The notes beneath the pieces are model-generated. The model had not been told where the DNA came from. It saw nothing but the letters and a program-made list of their open reading frames with translations, and ran no database searches. Source: Ophiura sarsii (lineage: Eukaryota > Echinodermata > Ophiuroidea > Amphilepidida > Ophiuridae). Taken from it: a stretch of DNA of 64,000 nucleotides. Made by a program: the position numbers and the translations under genes. The stretch covers positions 3,907,607 to 3,971,606 of the forward strand of contig CM069448.1 of NCBI GenBank assembly GCA_035610835.1. Direction: 5' to 3'. Positions 1-13,100 of the stretch are shown piece by piece (position 1 is the first letter of the stretch; each line of letters opens with the position of its first letter).

Positions 1-698
1 ATGTATTGCGTAGAATAGGGTAAGTTAGAAAAATAGGACTCCTTTGTACTCATTTTATTGCAATTTAATAGACCGAGTAGGGCTCGCGTGCTATCCTATG
101 TGACTCGCCGTGCCCGTATAGCGTATACCGAATACCGTATACCGTATACCGTATACCGTATATCGTATACCGTATACTTCTATGTGAACCCAGCCTTTGG
201 CTAGCCTATTAAAATACGGTACCATTCGAAATTCGAAAGAGATTAGTCAAGAACCCGGGGTTATTTTTGCCAAAATCGTACGTGGATGTGCCTGCCGGAC
301 TTTTTTCGAAAATTTGACTTTCTCTTATACCTATTTTTTTCCAATTTCCCACCCATCAATATACCAATTTTGTTAGAAAAGCACCCAATTTTGCACAAAT
401 TGGGTGCTTTTTACAAAAACAATTCCTCAAGATACACCCAATTTATGAAAATTGGGCGCTTTGGTCTGTGCTAAAAACACCCATCGCTATACCAATTTTG
501 CGTGAAAGCACCCCGAAAGGCAAGCACATGTACGTTTACCATATCAATGTGAGAAGCCCCACCCCCCCCCCCCCCCCGGGGTCAAGACATACAAATGACA
601 TTTCTGAAAGATGTAAAAATTTGTAATACTAATCAAATTAACATGTTACCGACATTTCCTTAGATTCCGAAAGATTACTGCTGTTTCTGTCCAAACCT
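1..698. other. No gene seen: microsatellite, hairpin, poly-C
   Basis: It contains the CGTATAC repeat, a 13-bp hairpin (AAGCACCCAATTT ... AAATTGGGTGCTT, 379-411) with a weaker neighbour at 432-463, and a poly-C run at about 560-578. Upstream nrf exons were looked for and not seen. Confidence 0.5.
120..178. repeat. CGTATAC microsatellite
   Basis: About eight imperfect copies of CGTATAC/CGAATAC in a row. Confidence 0.8.
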
Positions 699-1036
699 TT
701 AAAGGTAGATGTTCCGATTTTCAACTTGAAGTTTTCTATTCTACATGAAAGGTCGTTCTTAAAAAAGTCGTGTTCCAAAGTTTGAGTTGCATAGCTCTAA
801 TGGTTCTTATTTTAAACGCACAAGATGCTGTGAACGGTACCCATGAGTAGTACACAAACTATATCGGTGGTTACCACCATTCGCGGTAATTCGACGTTAT
901 TTCATCGATTTCTCCGTAATTATACCGATTTAGGCCGTCAAATTTCAGCATGATGATGAGAAAAATACGAGCTTTCATATGATATGAAAATCTCCGTATG
1001 TTTGTACGAAAATGTGATCGGGTCATCTACCTTTAA
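699..1036. mobile_element. TTAA-flanked MITE, family with TTAAAGGTAGATG ends, copy 1
   Basis: It begins TTAAAGGTAGATG and ends CATCTACCTTTAA. It shares internal sequence (TTTCTATTCTACATGAAAGG, CCAAAGTTTGAGTTGCA) with 34016-34372. Confidence 0.7.
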
Positions 1037-1810
1037 ATGACATTTTTGAGTGGTATTCCAAGAGATCCCCACCTTGACAATCAGTCGGGGGATTTGCAAT
1101 GTTTCATTTCATTTCTATCGAAATTTGCATTATTTTACCCACATTTTACCCGGAGGTTCCATTTGTTAAAAACTACCACGTGACGTGGTAGTTTTCATCC
1201 ACCGGTGATGCATTAAAAAGCTCCATCGAATAACGGGATTTTATGTACAAACATTTTGGGGGAAGTATAAAATGTAAAAAGATGAATCCAACGGAACCAG
1301 GAACAAAACACACCAAGGATCAGAAAACTGATACAAGAGGATATCTCGAAAATTATAAAAATGCTAAGAGTAAAAGCAAGATATACCAACAGGGTGTGGG
1401 GAAACAGGTAATAACAAGGGAGAATAACGCGATAAAAACAGATGAATAACAAAAAACAAAACAAAAACACGGAAATGCACTGGGACAAGCAATGAAAATG
1501 GCTGTGCAATAAAACAACAAAGATATATCTGAGACTACTCAGGATATATGGTAACAATAAATTTAGACCGACGTTTCAAGTGGATATACCACCCTTCATC
1601 AGGGACAAAATATAAAAAACAAAAGTGTTAGTAATAGATGTTGACTACAGGCATCCAAGTTAACACTTGGGGGAAGTCATTCGTGGGAATGGAGAGCCAA
1701 CCCCTCTCCCAAATAACGATCTTTTTTAAAGAGTTTGGAATTATTCTTTTTAATTTTTAGATGATTAAAAATAAATTAATGATAACATAAGTATTTTATA
1801 TTGATTGCAG
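1037..1810. other. No gene seen upstream of first nrf exon
   Basis: A motif ACGTTTCAAGTGGATATACC followed by CTTCATCAGGGAC (1570-1608) resembles a recurring retroelement-associated sequence. The short minus-strand frame at 1213-1557 is F/L-rich and not protein-like. Confidence 0.4.
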
Positions 1811-1907
1811 GTGTTTTATATCAATCCTCATTATGCAAGCTATAGCATCGGTCAATGCGTGCCTGCATCGTGTACAGAACCAGATATCCAAGTCTTCCTT
1901 TCAATTT
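1811..1907 (+). CDS. nrf-6: nrf-like exon (a): end of NRF domain
   Basis: Acceptor TTGATTGCAG, donor GTAAGTA. It encodes 32 codons plus one base (phase 1 out), including SIGQCVPASC and an acidic EPDIQ stretch, the usual C-terminal part of the secreted NRF domain. It enters in phase 0, so an upstream coding exon is required. None was recognised in bases 1-1810. Confidence 0.9.
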
Positions 1908-4900
1908 GTAAGTAATAATAATATAATAATAGTGGATATTTATAAAGCGCCGGTATCCGCCGCAAGCGACGCTCATGGCGCTGTAGCCTATATTATTACG
2001 CTGTCGTTAGGAAATCGTCACAATCATTTTCGCTTTCATCTATCGTAGGCTGCCGGCTAGGCGCACATCCATATCAGCAGTTAGATTGTAATATCACCCT
2101 TTTTAACAGCTCCCCAATCTCGCTTGGGTAAAGAAAGTGGTGGTGAAAGTTGAGGCAGAGTGTATTTTTTCCGTAGCTAACATTTGAATCTTATCCCTTG
2201 TTGCAATGCAATTGTGCAAATAACTTGGGCGCCCATAAAAAAGACAATCATCATTTATAGACAGTTGTATCACGCCTGACTCTATGACTGAAATGACCCA
2301 GTTATTAAGTGAGTCAGTAAAACGTTATATTGACTTATTATATTTTGACATATTTGATTGCAGTGAAAGATGCTCTGAAGCTGGACAGCGCCAGGCCTGC
2401 AGTAATGTGCGATAACGCCGTCCCATTGGATGGACCAACCGTATTTGTAATGTAAGTGTGGCTAAAAGGCTCTTCATTGTATTTAGACACTTGTTGTTAA
2501 CACTTTCCACGCGGCTATTGGTTTTACAAAATACAAAACAGATTTTCAGAAACCTTTCCCAACTTTCAAGGTCTATTTCAAGGATTACAGAACCAATACT
2601 AGGCATGTTTGTACTTATTTCAATGCATTTCTCATGGTGATTCCAAATATGGTAATGAAATTCAATAATTTTGACATTTTTGAAACATTGTGTGAAGTTT
2701 TTGAATGTCGTCCGCAGACGCCTGCCGCGTGGAAAGTGTTAAGAAACAATCTGATAGCAGCCGGCTGCGCAATATTTAGTTTATAAGGTAAGATGAGTAA
2801 AATGAGACTGCTTTTGCTCAACTATTTCGTGCCAATCAGTTATTGACACCTATTGGATGACATTATAAATAAATTATGGTTATGGTACTAGACAATTTAA
2901 ATGCATTGATCGATCACAATCCGCATGCTCTATTTCAGATTTCTTTGTATTTTATTGGCATTCTTAATGATTGCTGGGACGTCTTATGACTTGCTAACAT
3001 CTCATCGTAATAGTGAACCACCAGAGAATTACAAGCCGGTGCTAGAGAGCAATTACACAGAAATCCAAGCGGAAGATATAGCGGTAATTAGTTCATATTC
3101 ATTCGTAAGGTTGTAGCACGTTCAATAATTCAGGAATTATAATACAATGCCTTGAAAACATGAACACCATATAGATTGTTGTAAAACGTTCATATCTAAA
3201 ATTAAAGTTAGGTGTCCTAAATAATAAAATAAAAGGGCATTTATAATGCGCCTCACATTGTTAACACAACCCCGAGGCGCATAACATACATAAATGAAAA
3301 AATATAAGAACATAATAAAGAAGCTATACATCATAGATTACATAAAGTACAAATACAACAACAACAACTTATGATACAAATATAAATGAGTAATCATTAA
3401 AACCACAGTACATTAACAGAATGAAAAACACATTCTTAGGCTTGATCTGCAAACATGACCAGCAAGGATATTAAATATAATGTACAATGCAGTCTACTAT
3501 GCACAATTTATAAATTAAAAAGATATGTCTTTAATGACGTTTTGAAGGATTGCACAGATGCAGCACGCCGGACATGTTCGGGAAAAGCATTCCATTCCTT
3601 CGGTGCAGCGATGAAAAAGGCTCTACTGCCATAAGTCCGTTTAGCAGATCTGGCCGCACGTGGTACTTGAAGGAGTCCTAAACATGCTTAAGAGATGTGG
3701 ATTCTTATCAGTGCTTGACCTATTATGTTCGTCCGCAATAATTACTTAAAATAAATCAACGGTAAAATTATCCTTCAATAGGAAGTATTTGAAAGTAGAG
3801 TAGCAATTTGTTTTAAATATACACAACAAACCAAAGGAAACATTTCTAGAATTCGGTTGAGACACGGTATGTTCGACCACAACTCCGTATAGCCTCACGA
3901 GTCATATCACATGAGTATTACTATTAGTTGAATTTGGTCAATCAATATGCAATGCGCCCGTGCCCCCCACCCCCCCCCCCCCACCCTAAAAAAGTGTTGG
4001 GTGGGGGGGGGGGGGGGGGCACGAAAAAGAAAGGAATATATCCTTAATTTTGATCACATCTGATGAACTGCGTCAAAAGGGCATGTCTAACTGGGCGTGT
4101 CTTAATTGAATGAAAGGGCATTAACAGATCCTCCGCGAAGGGAGCCCTCTATGGTTGTCACAAATTCGTTTTGCCCACACATCGGAATGCTTACACAACT
4201 TCTAACATATACCATCTGAAACCCTTGAGCGCAATTTGCAATCTTTCATATACAATTCGTAAATTAAATAGTTTGTTCAATTTTGATGTAGATCCATATC
4301 GAAACGATCAAAATTATTGATATCTACGCACATAGCTTTTACCCAATTTGGCCGTCATGTAACCTGGAAGACCACCACCAAGATTTGTGATTGGAAACAA
4401 AGTGATGACATCCCGGATTCAATTGGTGGTGGTGATCTTTAATCATGATACAACATTTATTAACAGGCTTCAGAAAAGCTGAGAAAATGTCCTGTATATA
4501 ACTTTTTATGGAGTTTTTGAAGAAAATAATAAAATATTACATGATGAGAGAGGGTTCTATATAATCGATCTAAACTAGTTTTTTGTCTGTTGAGAAATCT
4601 CTCTGGAGCACCTTTAACCCCCTGAGAACTACCGGCCGATTGGTTAAAAAGATGGATACATCATTTATTGCACCAATGAGAGACATTGTTAGAATAATTG
4701 TATCCCTGATAAAGATGGGAGTGAAACATTTTACAAGCTGCATTTGAATTGGCTATTCATATGAGTACATCTTGTAATAAACCAATCAGAACCACTGTAA
4801 GATAGACAGGTAGACCCCAGGGGGTTAACAACAATTTTACCAATTGACCCTCTCTATAACTGCTGATAAAAAATTGAAAGAATAGAAATTCTAGCTGGAT

Positions 4901-7071
4901 TTTAATCAGTATATAATGTATTTCTGTCTCTCTTTTACGTTTAAATTAGGTTGGGCAAGAAAATGGGCATAACAATGCCGCTATGGCGTTGTCATCTATA
5001 GATGCGAGAAATACTACCAATAATACAGACAGGAGAGTAACTACCACGAGTACGATTCAAGACGAACCGTCAATATTAACAATAACACCCAAGAAGAAGA
5101 GCTCAGGTTAGAGAGTATTAAAGGGGCATTTAAAGGCAGCGCCCTCAATTACAAAAATAAATGATACAAACTGGGATTTGTATATTTTTACAATTGTATT
5201 ACAAGTATGAACTTACACCTATAACTTATAAGGATAAAGAAAAATCAGTCCTCTTTGTACAACAAAACGTCGATTCAAAAATGCTGGTAGAGTCGAAACC
5301 AGCATTTTACATGTTAAGGGTGGTATTCCAACATTGTTTTAATATCAATTTTTGCTGGTTTTTTTTTTAGTATAGAAGTAAATTAATTAAAATTAAAAAA
5401 ATCAACATGACATTGTGTCCCTTTACGGATAACCCTACCTGCCTACCAGGTCATACAACTGTAAATTGTATGACAAAGCTATATGAGAGAATAATTTAAA
5501 ATAGGTCTTTCAACACTCTCGTTTTGTTGTAGACCTGTTATACATTAAAGGAAAGCGGTCATGGTGAGGAAAAGAACCGCTGACGGCGATTGTTGGTCCA
5601 GCTAAACCTAAGCTAATAACTAATACATCACTTTTATCACACGATAGAAAATGCGTTCAATCAAATGAAGGATGGTTGATTGAGCGCGCCGTTCACATTG
5701 GGTTAAGAGATTGTTTTGTAGAGTCGCACACAATACCGCTTGCATGTAAACATACGTAGAACAATTACAGACTGCGCCAATGTCCAACTTGTTTAGATTC
5801 AAATAGTCGCCGCGCGCTGTTCAATTTTCGTTAGAATCCTCACCATGACCGCTTCCCTTTAATCTCCTCTCTACATGTCTACTACCAACACGTCTATGAA
5901 GAACATTCATTCGCTATTAAAGTATTGTATTGTATTGTGTCGGGGTCGAAATTGATCCGAGTACTTCAAGATATTTTTCTCTGACAGTCATACATTGCAT
6001 ATTAAAAAGAATAACTTCAGTTTTAGTAGGGTTTAAATCGCTCATTATGCAGTTAAACTAATGCGAATTACGAGTTATTCATATAACGAGACCGTTAGAC
6101 GAACTTTTATTGGCGTTAATAAACAAAATCAGCGAAATGATATGAATGTGTTTTTTGAAATCTTTAACACAAGAATCATTGGGTCATAATCATTCACGCC
6201 ACGATGTTGTAGCCTACGTGAAACAAAAACAAATAAAAAACTTTCACCGTTGACATTTTAAGTTATACATCATTATTATTGACAGCCCTTTTCTAATGAG
6301 AAATGAAAATTAAATACCTCGAGAATTTGCATAGTGTAACTTGGCCTTTAGGTTACGTGAGTATTGATCCGGGCTACTGATATCCCGAAACGGGTTAAAC
6401 ACAATCTTAAAGATATCCCAATTAATTCAGAATTCTTGGCAAAGATGTTGACTTCTTTCATACCACTCGTCCGCTCTTTATTTTGAAAACATGTTTAATT
6501 TTCTCGTCGTGCAGGAATGGTAGGTAAGATCCTCGTATGTTTCTCCATCCGTCAAAACTTTAGCAAGATCTTTGACACCAGACAACAAACCGGTTCTTTT
6601 AACGCCTTCAATGGTCTTCGCGTATTCAGCATCTTCTGGGTGATCTTTGGACACACTTGGATGAGTCTTTTCCAAAGGAGAATAGGTAGGTTGTAATATA
6701 TCTTTTTAATTTTCTGTCAAAACAATGTATATGTGTCAAAACATTACACAGTTGTCGAACGCTTGCTTGGTTTAGGCACACCAAACAATGAAACTACTCT
6801 CTTAAATCAAAAGATTGAAAAGTCAATCTAGATTGTGCTAAGGGAAGGATCTAATAAAAAAATCCATTGAAATGGAATGGGGGGGGGGGGGGGGGGGCGA
6901 TCCAAGAGAAAGAAGCATGTCTTGTAACCATTTTTCTGAAGCATCTGTTGCATACCAAAATACCAGGGAAATGGAGTATGTATTTTCCATAATTCAAACC
7001 AAAAGACAAATCAAAACACCGCAGTCTAAAAATAGTACAGGAAACCAATAAAGTTGAGTTGTGTGCATGGA

Positions 7072-7108
<37 letters not shown>

Positions 7109-10100
7109 TACCGTCTGAAGAACAATCTAGGTATATAATTATGGCAGCCACTTAATATTAGACAACCCCACAACAATTGGGAGATTTCTCCTTGGTCAAA
7201 CAAGATAAGCTATTATGTGTCTCTCTGTTGGGAGTCTAATAACATCTCTCTGAGTGAATCATCAAGGCTAAACAAATATAGCTTTGACTCTATCACAGAC
7301 TTCAGGACTGTTAAAATAAAAACTGCATAGGTACCTGTAATTTATAAAGACTATAAACATGGCGGCCCCCACTTATGTCTAGAAAGACCAAAATGTGTAA
7401 GTTTTTGCAATAACATGCTATTAGGGTGGCTTCGCCCCCCCCCCCAAAAAACAACAACAAAGATTGCAAATACTATAGTCGACTTCGTAGTCCCTTTTAC
7501 TTGTTCATGTCACTCCATGAACACCACTCTCTAGCTGGCCTTCCGATAGAGGGCTGACTTTGTTACAGCTCCCATCACCTGAGGCTCCCATCCACTGATC
7601 TCGCCCCCCTGTGTTGGGGCGGTTCTCGGATGGGAAGGTTTTTGACACAGCGAAGTGAGCTAAGGCGAGCCCTGTCTAGGTAGGTCAGAGGGTGTTGTCG
7701 ATAGAGTGATGATAAGGAGGTGAAACAGGGCGTACGAAGCACGAAACCAGTGCTAGTATTTGTCTTGAAAGATAATGCTGTTGTTGTTATTAAATGCTGA
7801 ATAGAATTAGGCAAGACAAAATACGGATAAATAAACCATACTTTTGTCTACGTTAAAATAATGTCCATATAATACGAACACATAAATTATAGATTACATT
7901 TTGCAACAGTCTACATGAATTATACCGTTATTGGACAGTGATTTTACAAGCGCATTCTAATTGTTATAGTTTGTTTACTGGTCTGTTTGTTTGTTTGTTT
8001 GGGTGTTTGTTTGTTTGTTTATTTGATATAATAATTTCTTTTTGTCTGTATATAGATAATCCAAAACACGTGAGTGAAAGAATGCTGGACTCTGAGATAT
8101 GGATTCAAACCGCAAAACATGCTACTTTAGCAGTGGATACGTTTTTGCTACTAAGGTCAGTTTTGTAAATATGAATGTTAGTTATATGGTGACCATTTTG
8201 ACCCGGTATAGCTGGGATCATGTGCCCCTAACCATGCCCTAATAAAGGGGTCAAAAAAAGTAAGTCCCCCCCTAAAATTAGATTACTTTTGTTTACATAA
8301 CTTCACACACAATTAGACGTTTCGAAAAGTTGAAACGATTATGAAAAGAAAAAAACGCTTGGCTACCAATTGAACGTTTTAAATTTTCGATATCATGTTT
8401 ACTTTTCCCAAAACAGTCACATTTCCCCAAAATGATGTTTTCAAAAAAAGTGGCACTTGGTCCATACCAAAAAAAATTAAAAACTCTCTCTCGTGATTTT
8501 TTTGTACGAAAATGAGATCAAGTTTGTTTGCATAACTCCGCACAGGAGTAATCGTTTTGAGAAATTTAAAAATTTGTGAAAAGAAAAAGTGCTTGACTTC
8601 TCACAAAAGTAATTTTTGTTCAATATCATGTTTACTTTTCCCAAAAATGTCTCATTTTTCCAAAACGATGTTTTCAGAAACAGTTGCAATTTTCAAAATC
8701 CTATACCATTTTGCTTACGTAACACCCCCACACAATTTGACGTTTTAAGAAATTGAAACTTTTCTGAAAAGGAAAAACGCTTAGCTGTCCGTACAAAGTT
8801 TCCCATTTTCAATATCATGTTTACTTTTCCAAAAAAAGTCAAATATCCCCAAAATGATGTTTCCGTTAACATGAAATTTGCCCAAATCCAATACAAGTAA
8901 GTGCCACTTTTTCTGAAAACATCATTTTCAGGAAATGTGACTGTTCTGGGAAAAGTAAACATGATATCGAAAATGTAAAACTTTCTATTGGTAGCCAAGC
9001 GTTTTCTCTCTTCATAATCGTTTCAATTTTACAAAACGTCTGATTGTGTGTGAAGTTATGTAAACAAAAGTAATCTAATTTTAGGGGGGGGGGGGGGACT
9101 TACTTTTTTTTACCCCTTTATAACTTGTGAATGTGAAGCAATGGCCTCACCATTCCAGTGGTTCATTTTCATTATGGGTCAAAGTTGATAGGGGCCCAAC
9201 CCAACCCTCCGAGAAATCTGACGAGGGTGGAGATATTGAGCCCGATATCTATAGAGAGATGAGTATTTCCATGGAAGTGCCTCGAACTTTAATGGAAGTC
9301 GCAATCCAGAAATTGGATATAAATAGTTTAAAATGCTACCCTCGCCATCTTTTGGCGTCGGTATATTGGGTCGGGTTATCGTTACGCTATTGGGAATTCC
9401 ATACTTTTAAGCCACTGACTCTTTCCTACCGTCCTTTCCGCCATCCCTCCCTCTCCCTACCCTGGATCGAGTCCAATATTTAAGCTCAATAACTATACAA
9501 CCACCTTTTTAAGTAACAAGTGCCCCCTTCCCGCCCGCGATGTTCGTTACCGTAAACAACATTTGATACCGGACGGAGTAAAGCGCATAGCACATGTACA
9601 TTGTACAGCAATACATTTATACAGTAAGTGTGTACGGTTAATAAATTCGCTTCCCGCCCGTTGATTAACAATATGTCTAATATGTTTACCTGTATTTCCC
9701 ATGGTTTACAGTGGTTTACTAGTGACTTACCTCACAATGAAGATTCTGTCGCTGTCTGGTGGTAAAATCAACTGGTTTCGTTTTTATCTTCATCGAATCT
9801 GGCGTATATCACCGCTGTATATGTTCTTCGTGGGGTTTTATTCGACCATACCTATACATTTTGGTAAGAATAATTTATATCTCCTGCTGGTTAACTGTCC
9901 ATATACTTGTTTCTCTTGATTAACATTTGACCTCAAAACAGATTTTTGTCAGAGACCTTTCCCAAATTTCAAAGTCAAGACTTCCGAAACCAATACTAGG
10001 CATGTTTGTACTTATTTTAATGCACTTCTCATGGTGATTCCAACTATGGTAATGAAATGTAATTATTTTGACATTTTTGAGAGAAAAAATTGTGACATTT

Positions 10101-13100
10101 TGGAATGTCGTCTGAAGACGTCTACCTCGTGGAAAGTGTTAAAATACATTTGGGTGACATTATTGTCATGATTGTAGGGGTGATTTGTGTGTGTGTATAT
10201 AGATAAATGTTTGGTTCCAGAAAGCAGAGCATTTGTATTTAATATCAGTGTCCTTTGAATCAACACAGCCATTTGCTTATGGTTAATCTGCCGCTGCCAT
10301 GCCAGTACCTGTACGGGTACTCGGTATGCCCAGTTCACGTCCATCGTACCAACACAGTATAGCTGCACAGAACCAGTATGCAAGTGCATGAAGTACCAGT
10401 AAAGTTCATTGAAAAATGGCCGAAATTTCATTTCTTTACATTATATTTGTATATTTTGTGAGAGAATTAATAGAAGAGTTCTCGATTTGATCGGTATCTT
10501 GCCCTAATGATCTATTCATTTGATTTACACATAATCAGCTAATGGGCCAGGGAAAAATTACTTCAAGAACGTAAGAATTCCTTGTGAGCATGCATGGTGG
10601 ACCAATCTACTCTTCATAAATAATCTGGTACCTTTTCCAGGGAAGGTTTTACATCAGGTAAGTGCAGCTTTCATGTACGTCCAATATCTGCCACATGTGC
10701 TGTCCATGTGACATGCATGTGGGATGCATGTAGGATGCATGTAACATGCATGTGGGATGCATGTGACATGCATGTGGGATGCATGTGACATGCATGTGGG
10801 ATGCATGTGACATGCATGTGGGATGCATGTGACATGCATGTGGGATGCATGTGACATGCATGTAGGATGCATGTAACATGCATGTGGGATGCTGTCCATG
10901 TGACATGCATGTGGGATGCATGGAACATTGTCCTCCATAATCAACAATAAACACACCACTTTAAAGTCGTTTTGACTAATTAATATTGACCTAATGAGCC
11001 TAATTTATGGTTTATTTATGGTGAAGGTAAAATTAAGAAAATGTACCAACAAACTGTAGCAATGCAATCAAAGATATCATTGAAACCAATAAGCCAAAAC
11101 TTCTAGGAAAGGAAGTACGATTTCGATTGGTTCAATATTTGGAAAACACTCGTTCATGATGTCAAATAACCACGACTTAAAACTTTGAACTGGAAAATTC
11201 TTAGCACCATTTATCCAACAAAGGTAATTCTTAAGACAATAAAGAAGAAGGAAAATAATATTTGTGAAACTGGTAACAACACCGATTACATTGAACATTT
11301 CTTTTATAGCTGTAAGAAAATCAAATGATATGGAAAGAGATTAAGAAAAATACCTTTGCAACTACAGTATAATCTAGACATAAAGATATTGCAAAAAGAT
11401 GGCTACCATGATATAGTATACAAATATTGAATGCCTGAGCGTGTAATAGTAAAAACTATATCACAAGGTCAAATTTGGATTTTTCCATTGCACGAGGCGA
11501 AGCCGAGTGTAATGGAATACTCCAAATTGGACCGAGTGATATAGTTTTACTATTGCACAAACAAAAGGCATTCAATATTTGTTTTATATCATGATATCAC
11601 ATCATTCTTGTCCAGCCATAATGATAGTAAAAACTATCACATGGTTGAAATTAGGCCTATCATGATATAGTACTTATGTTGATATCATTATTAATACGTA
11701 TATAATCGTTGCCAAATCAACTATTATCAAATACCAATACTATTTGAAACATCACGATTTACTAAGTGTCTTATATTTAGTATTTCTTCTGTAAGATTTG
11801 ATTTAGGGAAGTGAAATATGGTATAGCCTACCGTACTTCATTATTGATTCTTTATGTTATGTTTATATAAAGGGTTCAACAAAAGAAAGTATACCACTTT
11901 GTTTATGTCATTTTGAGTAACATTCAATTCTTTTTGACCAAACAGGCTAGATAGGCATTTAGATGAATCTTTTAGGCATAATTTAATACCAAATTTTCCC
12001 CCTAACAACAAAGATAAACAATGATTAGCACCATTTAAAGAAAATTGGTCACTTTTCAAAAGTCACATTTTGAACGCACGCAAGCCGCGAGAAAATGCTG
12101 TGCGTGGCACTTTGAATGGCCGGGAATGAAATGGATATTGATCACACAGTGCAACTTCGGTGGGTTGTGCCTGAGCGAGCGGGCTATTTGATTATGAACA
12201 GGTATCATCATCATGTGGTCTTTTCTTCCCACGTATAGTGTATTGAAAATGTGACTTTTGAAAAGTGACTAATTTTCTTTAAATGGTGCTAATCATGGTT
12301 TATCTGTGTTGTTAGGGGGAAAATTTGGTATCAAATTATGCCTAAAAGATTCATCTAAATGCCTGTCTATCCTGTTTAGTCAAAAGAAAAATTGAATGTT
12401 ACTCACAATGACATAAACAAAGTGGTATACTTTCTTTTGTTGAACCCTTTATAATATGATTGTGATAATTAATATATGCAATAAAACAAAATATAAAAAG
12501 AGCCTACATACCTTGAGATAGGAATAATATATATTCCTAATATATATCATATGGTACTAACACCAACTGCATACCACAAATACTAATGCCAACAGTACCA
12601 ACACCTGAAAACGTGAAACACTTGCCAACACCATCATTGTGGTATTGGTGTGTTGTACATCTCAACCAAACATGAATGATGAACGTAAATGTCAACATCA
12701 ACAATACCAATGTCACATACCACAAACACTGATATCAACACAAGAACACCAATTCAAAATGACAAACACGATAAACATTAAAGAGGCACTAAGAGATGTG
12801 TTGGAGGCTGCGCCCTCAATTATGATAAAAACTGAGATTAGTATATTTTTATAATTGTATTACATGTATGAACTTACACCTATAAGGATTAAGAAAAATC
12901 AGCTCTCTTTGTACAAGTAAACGTCGATTCAAAAATGCTCGTACAGCCGGGACGTCCGACAGTATCCCACTGCAGTACGCGTGATACGTAACGCGAACCA
13001 TATTTGCATAGAGGGCGTTTTACAATAAATAGCGATGATATTGTTTTAATCAAGTTTTGCTGTGTTTTTGTTAGTAAAAACAACAATAACGGCAATTTTT

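Noticed and set aside
9127..9483. 118-codon frame in an nrf intron
   Set aside because: No recognisable family. It overlaps the end of a long-TIR element and lacks splice or start context. Chance openness is likelier.
10649..10959. Three overlapping Cys/His/Met-rich frames
   Set aside because: All come from the 11-bp ATGCATGTG tandem repeat. All three frames being open is expected.
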